DNA of 60,210 nucleotides from Acidimicrobiaceae bacterium (GCA_003155135.1 PMFN01000043.1:1-60210); one strand, 5' to 3'. Counted from the first letter of the stretch, positions 25,720 through 34,548 are shown. A program made the numbers and translations. The notes: generated by a model from the sequence alone, not told the origin.

Positions 25720-28700
25720 TCAGGCGCCGCGCCGCTCGGCGGCCGACGGCCCCAGTCCTGGCGTCGCCACCAGGGCATTGACGCCGAGCAGCATCTTGAG
25801 CTCGCCCATCAGCCCGTTTCTCGTCGCCACGTTGAACTCGGCGGGCAGGCGCAGCACCTTCTCGCCCACGTGCAGCAGGACCGCCGAGCTGCCGGGGTGG
25901 GCGGTGAGGATCTCCTTCAGACGCTCGACCGTGTCGTCGGTGAGGACGGAGATGGGCAGCGCGATGCGCAGCGGCTCGCTGTCGGTCGCCGAGAGCACCG
26001 GGCGGCGCACGTCCATGGCGACGATCTTGGGCTGCTCGTCGCGCAGGTCGATGCGGCCGCGCACGACCACGACGGCGTCGTTCTCGAGCAGCATGCCGTA
26101 GTCGGCCATCACCCGGGGGAAGACCCAGACCTCCATCTGCGCCTGGAGGTCCTCCAAGATGAAGCGGGCCATGAGGTCACCCTTTTTCGTGTACTGGCGC
26201 TTCACCTCGGTGACCACCCCGCCGACAGAGCGCACGACCCCCTCGGGTGCCGCGCCCCCCGGCTCGGCCGCAAGCGCGGCGTCGCGCAGCTCGGCGAGCG
26301 AGCAGTCGGTGTGCCGGGAGAGGGCCGCCTCGAGCCCGAGGAGCGGGTGATCGCTCACATAGAGGCCGAGCATCTCCTTTTCGAAGGCCAGGCGCTGGGA
26401 CTTGTCGAACTCGCGCTCGGGGATCGGCACCCTCGTCCCCTCCCAGCGGCCGGCGTCGCCGGCGCCCTCGGCCGGCTCGACCGAGGAGAACAGGGTGGCG
26501 ATGCCGACGTCGTGCTCCCGGCGGCGCTCCATCGTGCGGTCCACCACTTCTTCGAGCACCAGGCAGAGGCCCTGGCGGGGGTGTGCCAGCGAGTCGAAGG
26601 CCCCGGCCTTGACCAGGGACTCCATGGTCCGCTTGTTGAGCACGACGGAGTCCACCCGTCGGCAGAAGTCGTAGAAGTCGGCGAAGGGGCCCTGCGCCTC
26701 GCGCTCGGCCACGATGCGCTCGACCAGGGACTCGCCGACGTTGCGCACCGCTGCGAGCCCGAAGACGATGCCCGGCCCGGGATCGCCCTCGTCGGCCGCC
26801 GCCGCCGGGGCGGCCCCGCGCGGGGTGAACTCGCCGGCGGAGCGGTTGACGTCGGGCACGAGGACCTCGATGCCGAGTGCGCGGCACTCGGCCAGGTAGA
26901 CCGCCGTCTTGTCCTTGTCGTCCTTCACCGAGGTGAGCAGAGCGGCCATGTACTCGACCGGATGGTGGACCTTGAGCCAGGCGGTCTGGTAGGCGACGAG
27001 GCCGTAGCCGTAGGAGTGCGACTTGTTGAAGGCGTAGTCGGCGAAGGGCTCGATGATGTCGAACAGCTCTCGGCCCAGCTTGTCGCCGTACCCCTGGGCG
27101 GTGCAGCCGGCTTCGAACTTCTCGCGCTCGGCGGCAATGAGGACGCGGTCCTTCTTGCCGCAGGCCTTGCGGAGGTTGTCGGCCTCCTCCAGGGTGTAGC
27201 CGGCGAACTTCTGGGCGACCCGCATGACCGACTCCTGGTAGATCATGAGGCCCTGTGTGTCGCCCAGGATGGGCTCCAAGTCCTCGTGCAGGTAGCGGAC
27301 CGGCTTGCGCCCGTTCTTTCGGTCCGCGTAGTCGTTGTGCATGTTGGCCGCCATGGGCCCGGGGCGGTAGAGGGCGACGAGGGCGGCGACGTCGTCGAAG
27401 CTGGTCGGGGCGAGGCTGCGCATGAGGGCGCGCATGGGGCGGCCCTCCAACTGGAAGACCCCGATCGACTCGCCCCGCTGGAGCATGGCGAAGACGGCTT
27501 TGTCGTCGAGGTCGACGTTGTCGATGTCGGGCCGCTCGCCCGTGGTGCGCTCGATGAGGTCGAGGGCGCGTTCGATGACCGAGAGGTTGCGCAGGCCGAG
27601 GAAGTCCATCTTGAGCAGACCGAGCTCTTCGACGCCGTGCATTTCGTACTGGGTCACGATCGGGGCGTTCTCGATGTTGCCCCCGGCGTCGGGCTTGCGC
27701 TGGATGGGCAGGTACTCGGTGAGGGGGTCCTTCGTGATGACCACCGCCGCGGCGTGGATGCCGTCCTGGCGCCGAAGTCCCTCGAGGCCGAGCGCGACGT
27801 CGATGACCTTCTTTGCGTCGGGGTCGTGGTCGTACATCTCGCGCAGCTCGGCGGCCGCCCCGTAACCGTCCTCGTGGCCGTCGGTCTTCTCCATGCACGC
27901 GGCGAGCGGGGTGTCGCGGCCCATCACGAGGGGGGGCATAGCCTTGGCGATGCGGTCGCCGACGATGTAGGGGAAGTCGAGGACGCGCGCCGCGTCGCGC
28001 ACGGCGGCCCGGGCCTTGATCGTGGAGAAGGTGACGATCTGGGCCACGTGGTCGCTGCCGTAGCGCTCCGCCGCGTAGCGGATCATGTCGGCGCGGTAGC
28101 GCTCGTCGAAGTCCATGTCGATGTCGGGCATCTGCTTGCGGCCCGGGTTGAGGAAGCGCTCGAAGAGCAGGTCGTAGCGGATCGGGTCCAGGTCCACGAT
28201 GCCGAGGCAGTAGGCCACGCAGCACCCGGCCGCCGACCCGCGCCCGGGGCCGACCCGGATGTTGCGCTCCCGGGCGTAGCGGATGAGGTCCCAGACGACG
28301 AGGAAGTAGGCGGCGAAGCCCATGTCGGCGATGACGCCGAGCTCGTAGTCGAGCCGGGCGCGCACCTCGTCGCCGAGGCCGTCGCCGTAGCGGCGCCGCG
28401 CCCCTTCCATCGTGAGCTGGCGCAGGTAGATCGAGGCGCGCACCTCGTAGGTCTCGCCGCTGATCTCCTCGGGCACGGGGAACTCGGGGAGGGCGGGCTT
28501 GCCGAGCTCGATCTCCACGTGGGCGCGCTCGGCGATCAGCAGCGTGTTGTCACAGGACTCGGGCACTTCGGCGAAGAGGTGGCGCATCTCGGCCGCCGTC
28601 TTCAAGTAGTGCTCGCTGCCCTCGAACTTGAAGCGCTTGGGGTCGTCGATGGTCGCCCCGGTCTGCACGCAGAGCAGGGCGTCGTGGGCGACCGCGTCGG

Positions 28701-29382
28701 CGCGGTGGGTGTAGTGGCTGTCGTTGGTGGCGAGCAGCGGCGCGCCGATGCGCTTGGCGATCTCGATCAGCTGGGGGTTGGTCTTGTGCTGGGCGGCGAT
28801 GCCGTGGTCCTGGATCTCGACGAAGAGGCTGTCGCGCCCGAAGATGTCCTGGAGCCGGCCGGCGAGCGCCTCGGCCCGGGCCGGGTCACCGGCGAGCAGC
28901 GCCTGGAGGACCACCCCGCCGAGGCAGCCGGTGGTGGCGATGAGGCCCTCGTGGTGGCGCTCGAGCAGCTCCCAGTCGAGCCGGGGCTTGTAGTAGTAAC
29001 CCTCGAGGTAGGCGGCAGACGACAGCTTGAGCAGGTTGCGGTAGCCCGCCGTCGTCTCGGCCAACAGGGTGAGGTGGTAGTAGAGCTTCTGGCCGCCGTC
29101 GACGTCGCCGCCCGTGTCGTCGACCTTGCCGCGGCGCACCGGGCGCTCAAAGCGCGACTCACCGGCCATGTACGCCTCGGTGCCGATGACCGGGTTGACG
29201 CCGGCGGCCTTGCACGCCTTGTAGAAGTCCAAGACGCCGTACATATTGCCGTGGTCGGTGATGCCGAGCGCCGGGGACCCATCGGCAACCGCCGCGTTGA
29301 CCAGGTCCTTCACACGGGCCGCCCCGTCGAGCATGGAGAACTCGGTGTGGGTGTGAAGGTGCGTGAACGCCCTGCCTGTCAA
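25720..29382 (-). CDS. dnaE: DnaE: DNA polymerase III alpha subunit
   Basis: Replicative polymerase, about 1,220 residues. Domains in order: N-terminal PHP domain beginning FTHLHTHTEFSMLDGA with its metal-binding His residues; polymerase palm with GPGRGSAAG and the catalytic Asp motif PDIDMDFDERYR near residues 415-426; fingers; the tandem helix-hairpin-helix region; and a C-terminal OB-fold (VGGVVTEVKRQYTKKG, near 1050-1075). This is the DnaE1-type layout used for chromosome replication. The frame is open to a GTG at 29427, but the TTG at 29382 is preferred: it is preceded by GAGGAGG and starts just before the PHP motif. DnaA-box-like sequences lie at the 5' end. Confidence 0.95.
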   Translation of the reverse strand: MTGRAFTHLHTHTEFSMLDGAARVKDLVNAAVADGSPALGITDHGNMYGVLDFYKACKAAGVNPVIGTEAYMAGESRFERPVRRGKVDDTGGDVDGGQKLYYHLTLLAETTAGYRNLLKLSSAAYLEGYYYKPRLDWELLERHHEGLIATTGCLGGVVLQALLAGDPARAEALAGRLQDIFGRDSLFVEIQDHGIAAQHKTNPQLIEIAKRIGAPLLATNDSHYTHRADAVAHDALLCVQTGATIDDPKRFKFEGSEHYLKTAAEMRHLFAEVPESCDNTLLIAERAHVEIELGKPALPEFPVPEEISGETYEVRASIYLRQLTMEGARRRYGDGLGDEVRARLDYELGVIADMGFAAYFLVVWDLIRYARERNIRVGPGRGSAAGCCVAYCLGIVDLDPIRYDLLFERFLNPGRKQMPDIDMDFDERYRADMIRYAAERYGSDHVAQIVTFSTIKARAAVRDAARVLDFPYIVGDRIAKAMPPLVMGRDTPLAACMEKTDGHEDGYGAAAELREMYDHDPDAKKVIDVALGLEGLRRQDGIHAAAVVITKDPLTEYLPIQRKPDAGGNIENAPIVTQYEMHGVEELGLLKMDFLGLRNLSVIERALDLIERTTGERPDIDNVDLDDKAVFAMLQRGESIGVFQLEGRPMRALMRSLAPTSFDDVAALVALYRPGPMAANMHNDYADRKNGRKPVRYLHEDLEPILGDTQGLMIYQESVMRVAQKFAGYTLEEADNLRKACGKKDRVLIAAEREKFEAGCTAQGYGDKLGRELFDIIEPFADYAFNKSHSYGYGLVAYQTAWLKVHHPVEYMAALLTSVKDDKDKTAVYLAECRALGIEVLVPDVNRSAGEFTPRGAAPAAAADEGDPGPGIVFGLAAVRNVGESLVERIVAEREAQGPFADFYDFCRRVDSVVLNKRTMESLVKAGAFDSLAHPRQGLCLVLEEVVDRTMERRREHDVGIATLFSSVEPAEGAGDAGRWEGTRVPIPEREFDKSQRLAFEKEMLGLYVSDHPLLGLEAALSRHTDCSLAELRDAALAAEPGGAAPEGVVRSVGGVVTEVKRQYTKKGDLMARFILEDLQAQMEVWVFPRVMADYGMLLENDAVVVVRGRIDLRDEQPKIVAMDVRRPVLSATDSEPLRIALPISVLTDDTVERLKEILTAHPGSSAVLLHVGEKVLRLPAEFNVATRNGLMGELKMLLGVNALVATPGLGPSAAERRGA

Positions 29383-29417
29383 CGGACCCTGCCCTCCTCG
29401 AACGACGCCCTCGGTGC

Positions 29418-29438
29418 TTCTCCACACCCTGTGGACGA
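29418..29438. promoter_or_regulatory. Inverted pair of DnaA-box-like sequences upstream of dnaE
   Basis: TTCTCCACA (29418-29426) and TGTGGACGA (29430-29438) face each other across 3 bp. Each is one mismatch from a common DnaA-box form (TTATCCACA, or TTGTCCACA as used in actinobacteria). They lie just upstream of the preferred dnaE start. Confidence 0.4.
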
Positions 29439-29605
29439 GTTACAGCTGTGTGATTCGCACGATAGCAAGTGGGTCTTCGTCCCGCCTGTCCGCCGCCCCC
29501 GGCCCCCCGGCCTGGGCCGAAGCGCTCCCCGTGCGCACCCGGCGCCGCGCGCGCCAAACCGACGATGCGGCCCCGCTGGGGTCGTGGGCCCTGCGGACTG
29601 TGGTG

Positions 29606-30136
29606 TCAGAGGTAGGTACCAGGGCGCGACGGTGCCTGCTGCGCACCCTGGGGAAGGCCCCGCTGGCGCATCTCGTCGAGCTGGGCGCGCGCCGCCATCT
29701 GCTGGGCCATGAGGGCGGCCTGGATCCCGTGGAACAGGCCCTCGAGCCAGCCCACGAGCTGGGCCTGGGCGATGCGCAGCTCGGCCTCGCTCGGCGTGCC
29801 CTCGCCGAAGGGGATGGCCATGCGGTCGAGCTCGGCGGCGAGGTCGGGGGAGAGGCCCGAGGAGAGCTCGCGCAGCGACTGCTCGTAGATCTCGCGAAGC
29901 CTCACGCGCCCCGCCTCGTCGAGGGGCGCCTGGCGCACCTCGTCGAGCAATTGCTTGACCATCGAGCCGATGCGCATCACCTTGGCGGGCTCTTCGATCG
30001 CCTCACGGTGCTCGTCGTCGCCCTCCTCGCCCGAAGGACCGCCGTCGACCTGCCCGGGCAGTGCCGACCAGGTCGACGCCGGCAGGACGTCGTCGGGGGT
30101 AAGGGCAGATCCGTCGTCGCTCGGCGTGGTCACCAT
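29606..30136 (-). CDS. bpa: Bacterial proteasome activator (Bpa/PafE family)
   Basis: A protein of 176 residues matching the actinobacterial ATP-independent proteasome activator. The core PAKVMRIGSMVKQLLDEV, APLDEAGRVRLREIYEQSLREL, ELDRMAIPFGE and AELRIAQAQLVGWLEGLFHGIQAAL blocks are nearly invariant in the family, and the middle forms the four-helix ring subunit. The C-terminus ends GTYL, in the position of the GQYL tail that docks into the 20S proteasome and opens its gate. The ATG at 30136 was chosen; the frame extends upstream without similarity. Its presence implies a 20S proteasome elsewhere in this genome. Confidence 0.93.
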   Translation of the reverse strand: MVTTPSDDGSALTPDDVLPASTWSALPGQVDGGPSGEEGDDEHREAIEEPAKVMRIGSMVKQLLDEVRQAPLDEAGRVRLREIYEQSLRELSSGLSPDLAAELDRMAIPFGEGTPSEAELRIAQAQLVGWLEGLFHGIQAALMAQQMAARAQLDEMRQRGLPQGAQQAPSRPGTYL

Positions 30137-30185
30137 CCGATGATGCCACCCGGGAAGGGTCGCTGCGACACGGCGTCGAGCGTCC

Positions 30186-31307
30186 TCACTGACCGGCGAA
30201 CGTGAGGAGCGGGACGAACATCTCGGCGGGGGTGAGCGAGCCGTGGCGGGCGGCCAGGCGGAGTTCGCCCGTGTCGGCGGGGTCGAGGAACGCGGTGGCC
30301 TCGAAGGGCACGAGGGCGACGTCACCGAGGCGGTCGGCGACGTCGGGCACCGGCTCGCCCCCGAGCCAGTGCTCGTCGATGAGCTGTTCGCGGGTGCGCA
30401 CCCAGGCGACGTCGGCGAACTTTTCGCGTGCGGCCTCGGCCACGTCGTCGGTGGCCTCGGGGGCTGTGTGCAGCCAACGGAAGCGCCCCTCGCCCGACAG
30501 CAGGGTGACGCCGTCCATCACCTCGGCCGGGAGCACCTCGGTGGAGGGTCCGACGTCGACCTGGCCGTGGTCGGCGGTGACGACGAGCGCGGCACCCGGG
30601 GGCAGGGCGCCAGCCAAATCGCCGACCAGCTGGTCGACCGCTGCGAGCTCGGCCTCGTAGTGCGCGCCCAGCCCCTTCGCATGGGCCACCTTGTCGATGC
30701 CGTCGTAGTAGGCGTAGACGAACGGCGCCCCCTCGGCGAGGAGGCTGCGCACCTCGACCACGAGGCCCGAGGCGGTGTGCCACGGGTGGTGTGCCACCCC
30801 CGAGAGGTGTGCGGCGGTGAACCCGGTGGCGGCGAAGTCCGCGCGCGCCACAACCGGGACCGCACCGTCGCCGGGCGCCCCCGGGAAGGCCGGCTGGGTC
30901 TGGAAGCTGCGGGCCGGGACCCGCTGGCGGGCGTCGTGCCCGCCGAGCTGCCAGCGCAGGAGATTCATGACCCCGCCGTCGCGCTGGACGCGGTAGCCGA
31001 CCATGCCGTGGACGGCCGGTGGCAGCCCGGTGGTGATGGAGGTGAGGGCTGTCGCGGTCGTCGAGGGCGCCACCGAGGTGAGCGGGGAGCGGGCGGCCGA
31101 CCAAAGGGTGGGGGCGAGGGCCCGGCGCTCCTCGAGCTGGAGGTGGCCGAGCCCGTCGAGCACCAGCAGGACGACCTGGCCGGCGTCGCCCACCTCGGCG
31201 GGGAACCACGACGGCCGGTCCGCGGCAGGGGTGAAGAGGGCGGGCACCAGGTTCACCAGGCACGGGCCGTCGAAGTCGGGCAACAGCGGTGAGGGGGCGT
31301 TCGCCAC
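30186..31307 (-). CDS. Alkaline-phosphatase-superfamily phosphodiesterase/nucleotide pyrophosphatase
   Basis: A protein of about 373 residues in the type I phosphodiesterase branch. Metal-site motifs appear in order: VLLVLDGLG (first Asp), APSTTATALTSITTG (nucleophile Thr after PS), YYDGIDKVAHAKG (Asp/His), TADHGQVDVG (Asp-His), and RHGSLTPAEMFVPLL (final His). The set is complete, so it should be an active metal-dependent hydrolase; the substrate is unknown. It has no signal peptide, so a cytoplasmic location is likely. The GTG at 31307 is preferred because TAGGGT lies 7 nt upstream; a GTG three codons earlier overlaps that hexamer. It is divergent from the Rrf2 regulator gene. Confidence 0.88.
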   Translation of the reverse strand: MANAPSPLLPDFDGPCLVNLVPALFTPAADRPSWFPAEVGDAGQVVLLVLDGLGHLQLEERRALAPTLWSAARSPLTSVAPSTTATALTSITTGLPPAVHGMVGYRVQRDGGVMNLLRWQLGGHDARQRVPARSFQTQPAFPGAPGDGAVPVVARADFAATGFTAAHLSGVAHHPWHTASGLVVEVRSLLAEGAPFVYAYYDGIDKVAHAKGLGAHYEAELAAVDQLVGDLAGALPPGAALVVTADHGQVDVGPSTEVLPAEVMDGVTLLSGEGRFRWLHTAPEATDDVAEAAREKFADVAWVRTREQLIDEHWLGGEPVPDVADRLGDVALVPFEATAFLDPADTGELRLAARHGSLTPAEMFVPLLTFAGQ

Positions 31308-31314
31308 GCCGCTC

Positions 31315-31320
31315 ACCCTA
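31315..31320 (-). promoter_or_regulatory. Leaderless -10 for the phosphodiesterase gene
   Basis: TAGGGT on the minus strand, 7 nt before the GTG at 31307. Confidence 0.5.
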
Positions 31321-31388
31321 GGTGGGTTGGTGGGTGCCCAGCCAAGCCCGACTTGGGGCCGATCGTGCCGCAGGCGGGCTCACCCAAG

Positions 31389-31394
31389 TAGCAT
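31389..31394 (+). promoter_or_regulatory. Leaderless -10 for the Rrf2 gene
   Basis: TAGCAT, 8 nt before the GTG at 31403. Confidence 0.55.
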
Positions 31395-31402
31395 CCCGAA
31401 GC

Positions 31403-31912
31403 GTGAAGGTGTCCACCCGCGGCGACTACGCCAGCCGAGCCCTGCTCTCACTGGCCCTCCACGGCGCCGAGTCGACGCCGACGTCGGTGCGCGACATCGC
31501 AGAGCGCACCGCCCTTCCCCAGCCGTACCTCGAGCAGATCCTGCTCGCCCTCAAGGGCGCTGGCCTGGTGCGCTCCAAGCGCGGCGTGGGCGGCGGCTAC
31601 GTACTGGCCCGGCCGCCAGAGCAGATCACCCTCGCCCAGATCGTCTCCGCCGTCGACGGGCCCATCGCCGCGGGTGACTTCGGCCTCCCCCACGCCAACG
31701 GTGCGTGCGACCACGAGGGTCAGTGCGTGCTGCTCGCCGTGTGGGCCGAAGTCGGTGACTACATGCGGGTCCAGCTGCAGTCCTTCACCTTGGCCGACAT
31801 GGTGGCGCGTGCGCGCGGCACCGCCGGCACGCCGCTGGTCAACGTCCCGGCAGATCTCGGCCGTTCCACTGCGCAACCACGCGCACCTCGCGCTCCCAGC
31901 CCAGCACGCTGA
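31403..31912 (+). CDS. Rrf2-family transcriptional regulator
   Basis: A winged-helix regulator of 169 residues starting VKVSTRGDYASRALLSLA, the standard Rrf2 N-terminus. It has the recognition helix LPQPYLEQILLALKGAGLVRSKRGVGGGY and the dimerisation helix. The Fe-S region reads GACDHEGQCVLLAVW: two Cys six residues apart, while the position of the third IscR/NsrR Cys is a Trp. A classic three-Cys cluster is therefore unlikely unless another ligand is used. The C-terminal tail (about 25 residues, PADLGRSTAQPRAPRAPSPAR) is encoded antisense to the end of the next gene. The target is unknown; no iron-sulfur genes are nearby. Confidence 0.88.
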   Translation: MKVSTRGDYASRALLSLALHGAESTPTSVRDIAERTALPQPYLEQILLALKGAGLVRSKRGVGGGYVLARPPEQITLAQIVSAVDGPIAAGDFGLPHANGACDHEGQCVLLAVWAEVGDYMRVQLQSFTLADMVARARGTAGTPLVNVPADLGRSTAQPRAPRAPSPAR

Positions 31913-32432
31913 CCGACGCGGCGTCGAGGACGAAGAGCCGCCCCCCCGCCGGCGGCAGGCCCACCCAGCGCGCGGCGAGGACGCGCAGCAGGTGGCCGTG
32001 CGCGAAGCACAGCGTGTCGCCGGACGCCCCGAGCGCCGCGTCGATGACCCGGTCGGCGCGGCGCCCCACATCGGCCGCGGTCTCGCCGCCGGTGACCCCG
32101 TCACCGAAGAGCGTCCACCCCGGCCGCTCGGCGCGCACGTCGTCGGTGGTCCGCCCCTCGGCGTCGCCGTAGTCCCACTCCAACAGGTCGTCGCACACAA
32201 CGGCCCGCTCGGCGAAGCCCGCCAAAGCGGCGGTGGCCGAGGCCCGGCGCAACGGGCTCGTCAGCACCTGGGCGAAGTCGTGGCCGGCGAGCACCGGGGC
32301 GAGGGCCTTGGCCTCGGCCTGCCCCGCCGGCTCGAGGGGGATGTCGGTGCGCCCGGTGTGCTGGCCGCTCGCCGACCAGGCGGTCTCGCCGTGTCGGACG
32401 AGCACCATGCGCGGCGCACCGGTCCCGCTCAT
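31839..32432 (-). CDS. Histidine phosphatase (phosphoglycerate mutase-like)
   Basis: A protein of 197 residues in the histidine-phosphatase superfamily. The phospho-acceptor motif is LVRHGETAWSASGQHTGRTD (His near residue 12), followed by SPLRRASATA, a catalytic acid in LLEWDYGDAEGR, and the second His in CFAHGHLLRVLAARW. The family covers broad-specificity sugar phosphatases, cobalamin-pathway CobC and acid phosphatases; no neighbour decides the substrate. The ATG at 32432 has GGAAGGA upstream. Its last 74 bp overlap the 3' end of the Rrf2 gene tail-to-tail, so antisense effects between the two transcripts are possible. Confidence 0.85.
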   Translation of the reverse strand: MSGTGAPRMVLVRHGETAWSASGQHTGRTDIPLEPAGQAEAKALAPVLAGHDFAQVLTSPLRRASATAALAGFAERAVVCDDLLEWDYGDAEGRTTDDVRAERPGWTLFGDGVTGGETAADVGRRADRVIDAALGASGDTLCFAHGHLLRVLAARWVGLPPAGGRLFVLDAASVSVLGWEREVRVVAQWNGRDLPGR

Positions 32433-32703
32433 CGACCCCGGTTCCTTCCGCACCAGCTCATGGCCAAGGACATCATGTCGGGGCGCCACGTGCAACCGGG
32501 GCACCGGGGAGGTAGTAATCTGGACAAAAATTTGGACGAAGAGTCGTGACATCCGCGCCCGGGACGTCTCCCGAGAGGAAATCTGCACAAGAAAGTAGCA
32601 ACGAACAAGGAATGCGGCGGCGGCCGGTGCGGTTGAACATGCAGCTGGGTAGAGACACACACATGAAGCGGGCGACACGAGAACCCGGGGAGGCCAGGAG
32701 GCA

Positions 32704-33552
32704 ATGGCGACAGTGAACAGAACGGCGTCGAGCAACATGGACAGTCTCGGACTGTTGCTGCGTGACCTCGACCGCTTCCCCATGCCCGACTACGACCAGC
32801 AGGTCGCGCTGGCCAAGCGCGTCGCCCTCGGTGACGACGAGGCCAAAAAGGAGATGGTGGCCGCCAACCTGCGGCTCGTCGTCCACTGGGCCCGCCGCTA
32901 CCAGGACCGCGGCGTCGACCTGGCCGACCTCGTCCAAGAGGGGACCTTCGGCCTCCTGCGTGCCGTCGAGAAGTTCGACTGGGAGCGAGGCTTCCGGTTC
33001 TCGACGTACGCCACGTGGTGGATCCGCCAGGCCCTTCAGCGGGCCGTCCAGCAGCACGGTCGCACCATCCGCATCCCCCTGGAGGTGGGTGAGCGGCTGC
33101 AGCGGCTCGACGCCACCGCCACGGAGCTGGCCGGCCAGCTCGGCCGTGCGCCGACCGAAGAGGAGCTGACCGAAGCGACCGGCATCTCCGCCGAGGAGCG
33201 CCGCTCGCTCGAGGGCGTGGCCCGCGTGGCCGCCAGCCTCGACCAGCCGGCCGCGGCGGACTCGGGCACCTCGCTCGGGGACCTCGTGGCACCGGACCCT
33301 GAGAACTGGGCCGCCGACGTGGACCAGAGGATGCTGATGGACCGGGTGAGCGGCGCGCTCGACCGGCTCCCCGAACTCCAGCGCGACGTGTTGCGCCTGC
33401 GCTTCGGCTTCAACGGCGACTCCCCCGCCTCGCTCCAGGCCACCGCCGAGCGCCTCGGCGTCGGCGTCCGACGGGTCCGTCGGGCCGAGGAGGAGGCCAT
33501 GGTCGCCCTCTCCGCCGATCACGACGTCGTCGGGGCCCGCGAGACCGCCTGA
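32704..33552 (+). CDS. RNA polymerase sigma-70 family factor (group 2, primary-like)
   Basis: A protein of 282 residues lacking region 1.1. Regions 1.2-2 are present (DSLGLLLRDLDRFPMPDYDQQVALAKR; ANLRLVVHWARRY; DLVQEGTFGLLRAVEKFDWERGFRFSTYATWWIRQAL), then region 3, then region 4 (LPELQRDVLRLRFGF and the AERLGVGVRRVRRAEEEAM helix-turn-helix). The 2.3-2.4 segment is almost identical to housekeeping sigma, so it should read similar -10/-35 promoters. It may be a stationary-phase or stress alternative (SigB/HrdA-like). The start has AGGAGG close by and GGGAGG 10 nt upstream. The 271-bp upstream region is AT-richer than average, with no convincing promoter. Confidence 0.92.
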   Translation: MATVNRTASSNMDSLGLLLRDLDRFPMPDYDQQVALAKRVALGDDEAKKEMVAANLRLVVHWARRYQDRGVDLADLVQEGTFGLLRAVEKFDWERGFRFSTYATWWIRQALQRAVQQHGRTIRIPLEVGERLQRLDATATELAGQLGRAPTEEELTEATGISAEERRSLEGVARVAASLDQPAAADSGTSLGDLVAPDPENWAADVDQRMLMDRVSGALDRLPELQRDVLRLRFGFNGDSPASLQATAERLGVGVRRVRRAEEEAMVALSADHDVVGARETA

Positions 33553-33571
33553 GGCGAACCGCATCAGAGAA

Positions 33572-33591
33572 GATCTGCTTCAGAGCAGATC
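33572..33591. terminator. Bidirectional hairpin between the sigma gene and rluD
   Basis: GATCTGCT-TCAG-AGCAGATC is a perfect 8-bp stem with a 4-nt loop, between the convergent sigma gene (ends 33552) and rluD (stop 33580), overlapping the last rluD codons. There is no long T-tract on either strand. Confidence 0.5.
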
Positions 33592-34548
33592 GACGGCGCC
33601 GGCCGCGAAGGGAGCGGCGGCAACCAGGTCCGACGGCAGCTCGGCGCGCCAGCGGCGCGCCGCTCCCGTCGTCGGATGCACGAAACCGAGGACCGCGGCA
33701 TGGAGGAACACCCGGCCGGGGGCAAGGCCGAGCCTCGGGTGGTGACCGTCGTGCTGGCTGTAGCGGTCGTCGCCGACCACTGGGTGGCCGATGGCGTTCA
33801 TGTGGACGCGGATCTGGTGGGTGCGACCGGTCTCGAGCCGCAAGGCCACCAACGTGAGTGCCACTGGGTCCTCGGTGCGTCCGAGCACCTCGTAGGCCGT
33901 GCGCGCCGAGCGGCCGCCCTGGGCCACGGCCATCTTGGTCGGCGTGCGCGTCGAGCGCCCGATGGGTGCGTCGATGACGCCGCGCTCCTCGTTCACCTCG
34001 CCGTGGACGAGGGCGATGTAGCGCCGCTCCATGGTCCGGGCCGCCAGTTGGTCTCGCAGGCTGGCCATTGCCACCTCGCTGCGCCCGACGACGAGCAGGC
34101 CCGACGTGCCGCGGTCGAGCCGGTGCACGATGCCCGGGCGTTCTGGGTCCGACGTCCCAGACGCCACGAGGTCGGCGAGATCGGGGTAGCGCGCGAGCAG
34201 CCCGGCGGCGAGCGTCCCCTGCGTGCGCCCGGCCCCCGGATGCACGACGAGCCCGGCCTGCTTGTTGACCACGATCACGTCGTCGTCGTCGTAGACGACG
34301 TCGACGCTCACGTCGGGCTCGGCGAGCAGCGGTGCGTCGGCGGCGACCATCCCCTCGACGCACAGGCGCGACCCTTCGGCGAGCGGCGTGGAGCGTGTCG
34401 AGACGACCGAGTCGCCAACCGTGACCTTGCCCTCGCGCACGAGGCGTGCCGCCTCGGTGCGCGACGCGCCGGTCAGCATGCAGATGGCCCGGTCCACCCG
34501 CACCCCGTCAAGGAGCGCGGGCACCACGACATCGATCGCCTCAGTCAT
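33580..34548 (-). CDS. rluD: RluD-type 23S rRNA pseudouridine synthase
   Basis: A protein of 322 residues. The N-terminal S4 RNA-binding domain (VRVDRAICMLTGASRTEAARLVREGKVTV) is followed by the RluA-family catalytic domain, with the active Asp in HRLDRGTSGLLVV (about residue 142) and YIALVHGEV. RluD modifies helix 69 of 23S rRNA; family members are hard to separate by sequence, so the exact target uridine is inferred. It overlaps the end of lspA by 8 nt. The order TraR-like, lspA, rluD is conserved in actinobacteria. Confidence 0.88.
   Translation of the reverse strand: MTEAIDVVVPALLDGVRVDRAICMLTGASRTEAARLVREGKVTVGDSVVSTRSTPLAEGSRLCVEGMVAADAPLLAEPDVSVDVVYDDDDVIVVNKQAGLVVHPGAGRTQGTLAAGLLARYPDLADLVASGTSDPERPGIVHRLDRGTSGLLVVGRSEVAMASLRDQLAARTMERRYIALVHGEVNEERGVIDAPIGRSTRTPTKMAVAQGGRSARTAYEVLGRTEDPVALTLVALRLETGRTHQIRVHMNAIGHPVVGDDRYSQHDGHHPRLGLAPGRVFLHAAVLGFVHPTTGAARRWRAELPSDLVAAAPFAAGAVDLL

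Noticed and set aside
25630-29712. Plus-strand open frame of 1,360 codons
   Set aside because: It lies antisense to dnaE. Its composition (Val/Gly/Ala/Asp-rich, no motifs) is what the complement of a GC-rich coding frame gives.
30243-31292. Plus-strand frame of 349 codons opposite the phosphodiesterase gene
   Set aside because: Antisense shadow; the minus-strand frame has complete catalytic motifs.
32433-32703. Promoter for the sigma-factor gene in its AT-richer upstream region
   Set aside because: TTGGAC and TTGAAC hexamers are present, but none has a TANNNT at 16-19 nt spacing, so no promoter is called.
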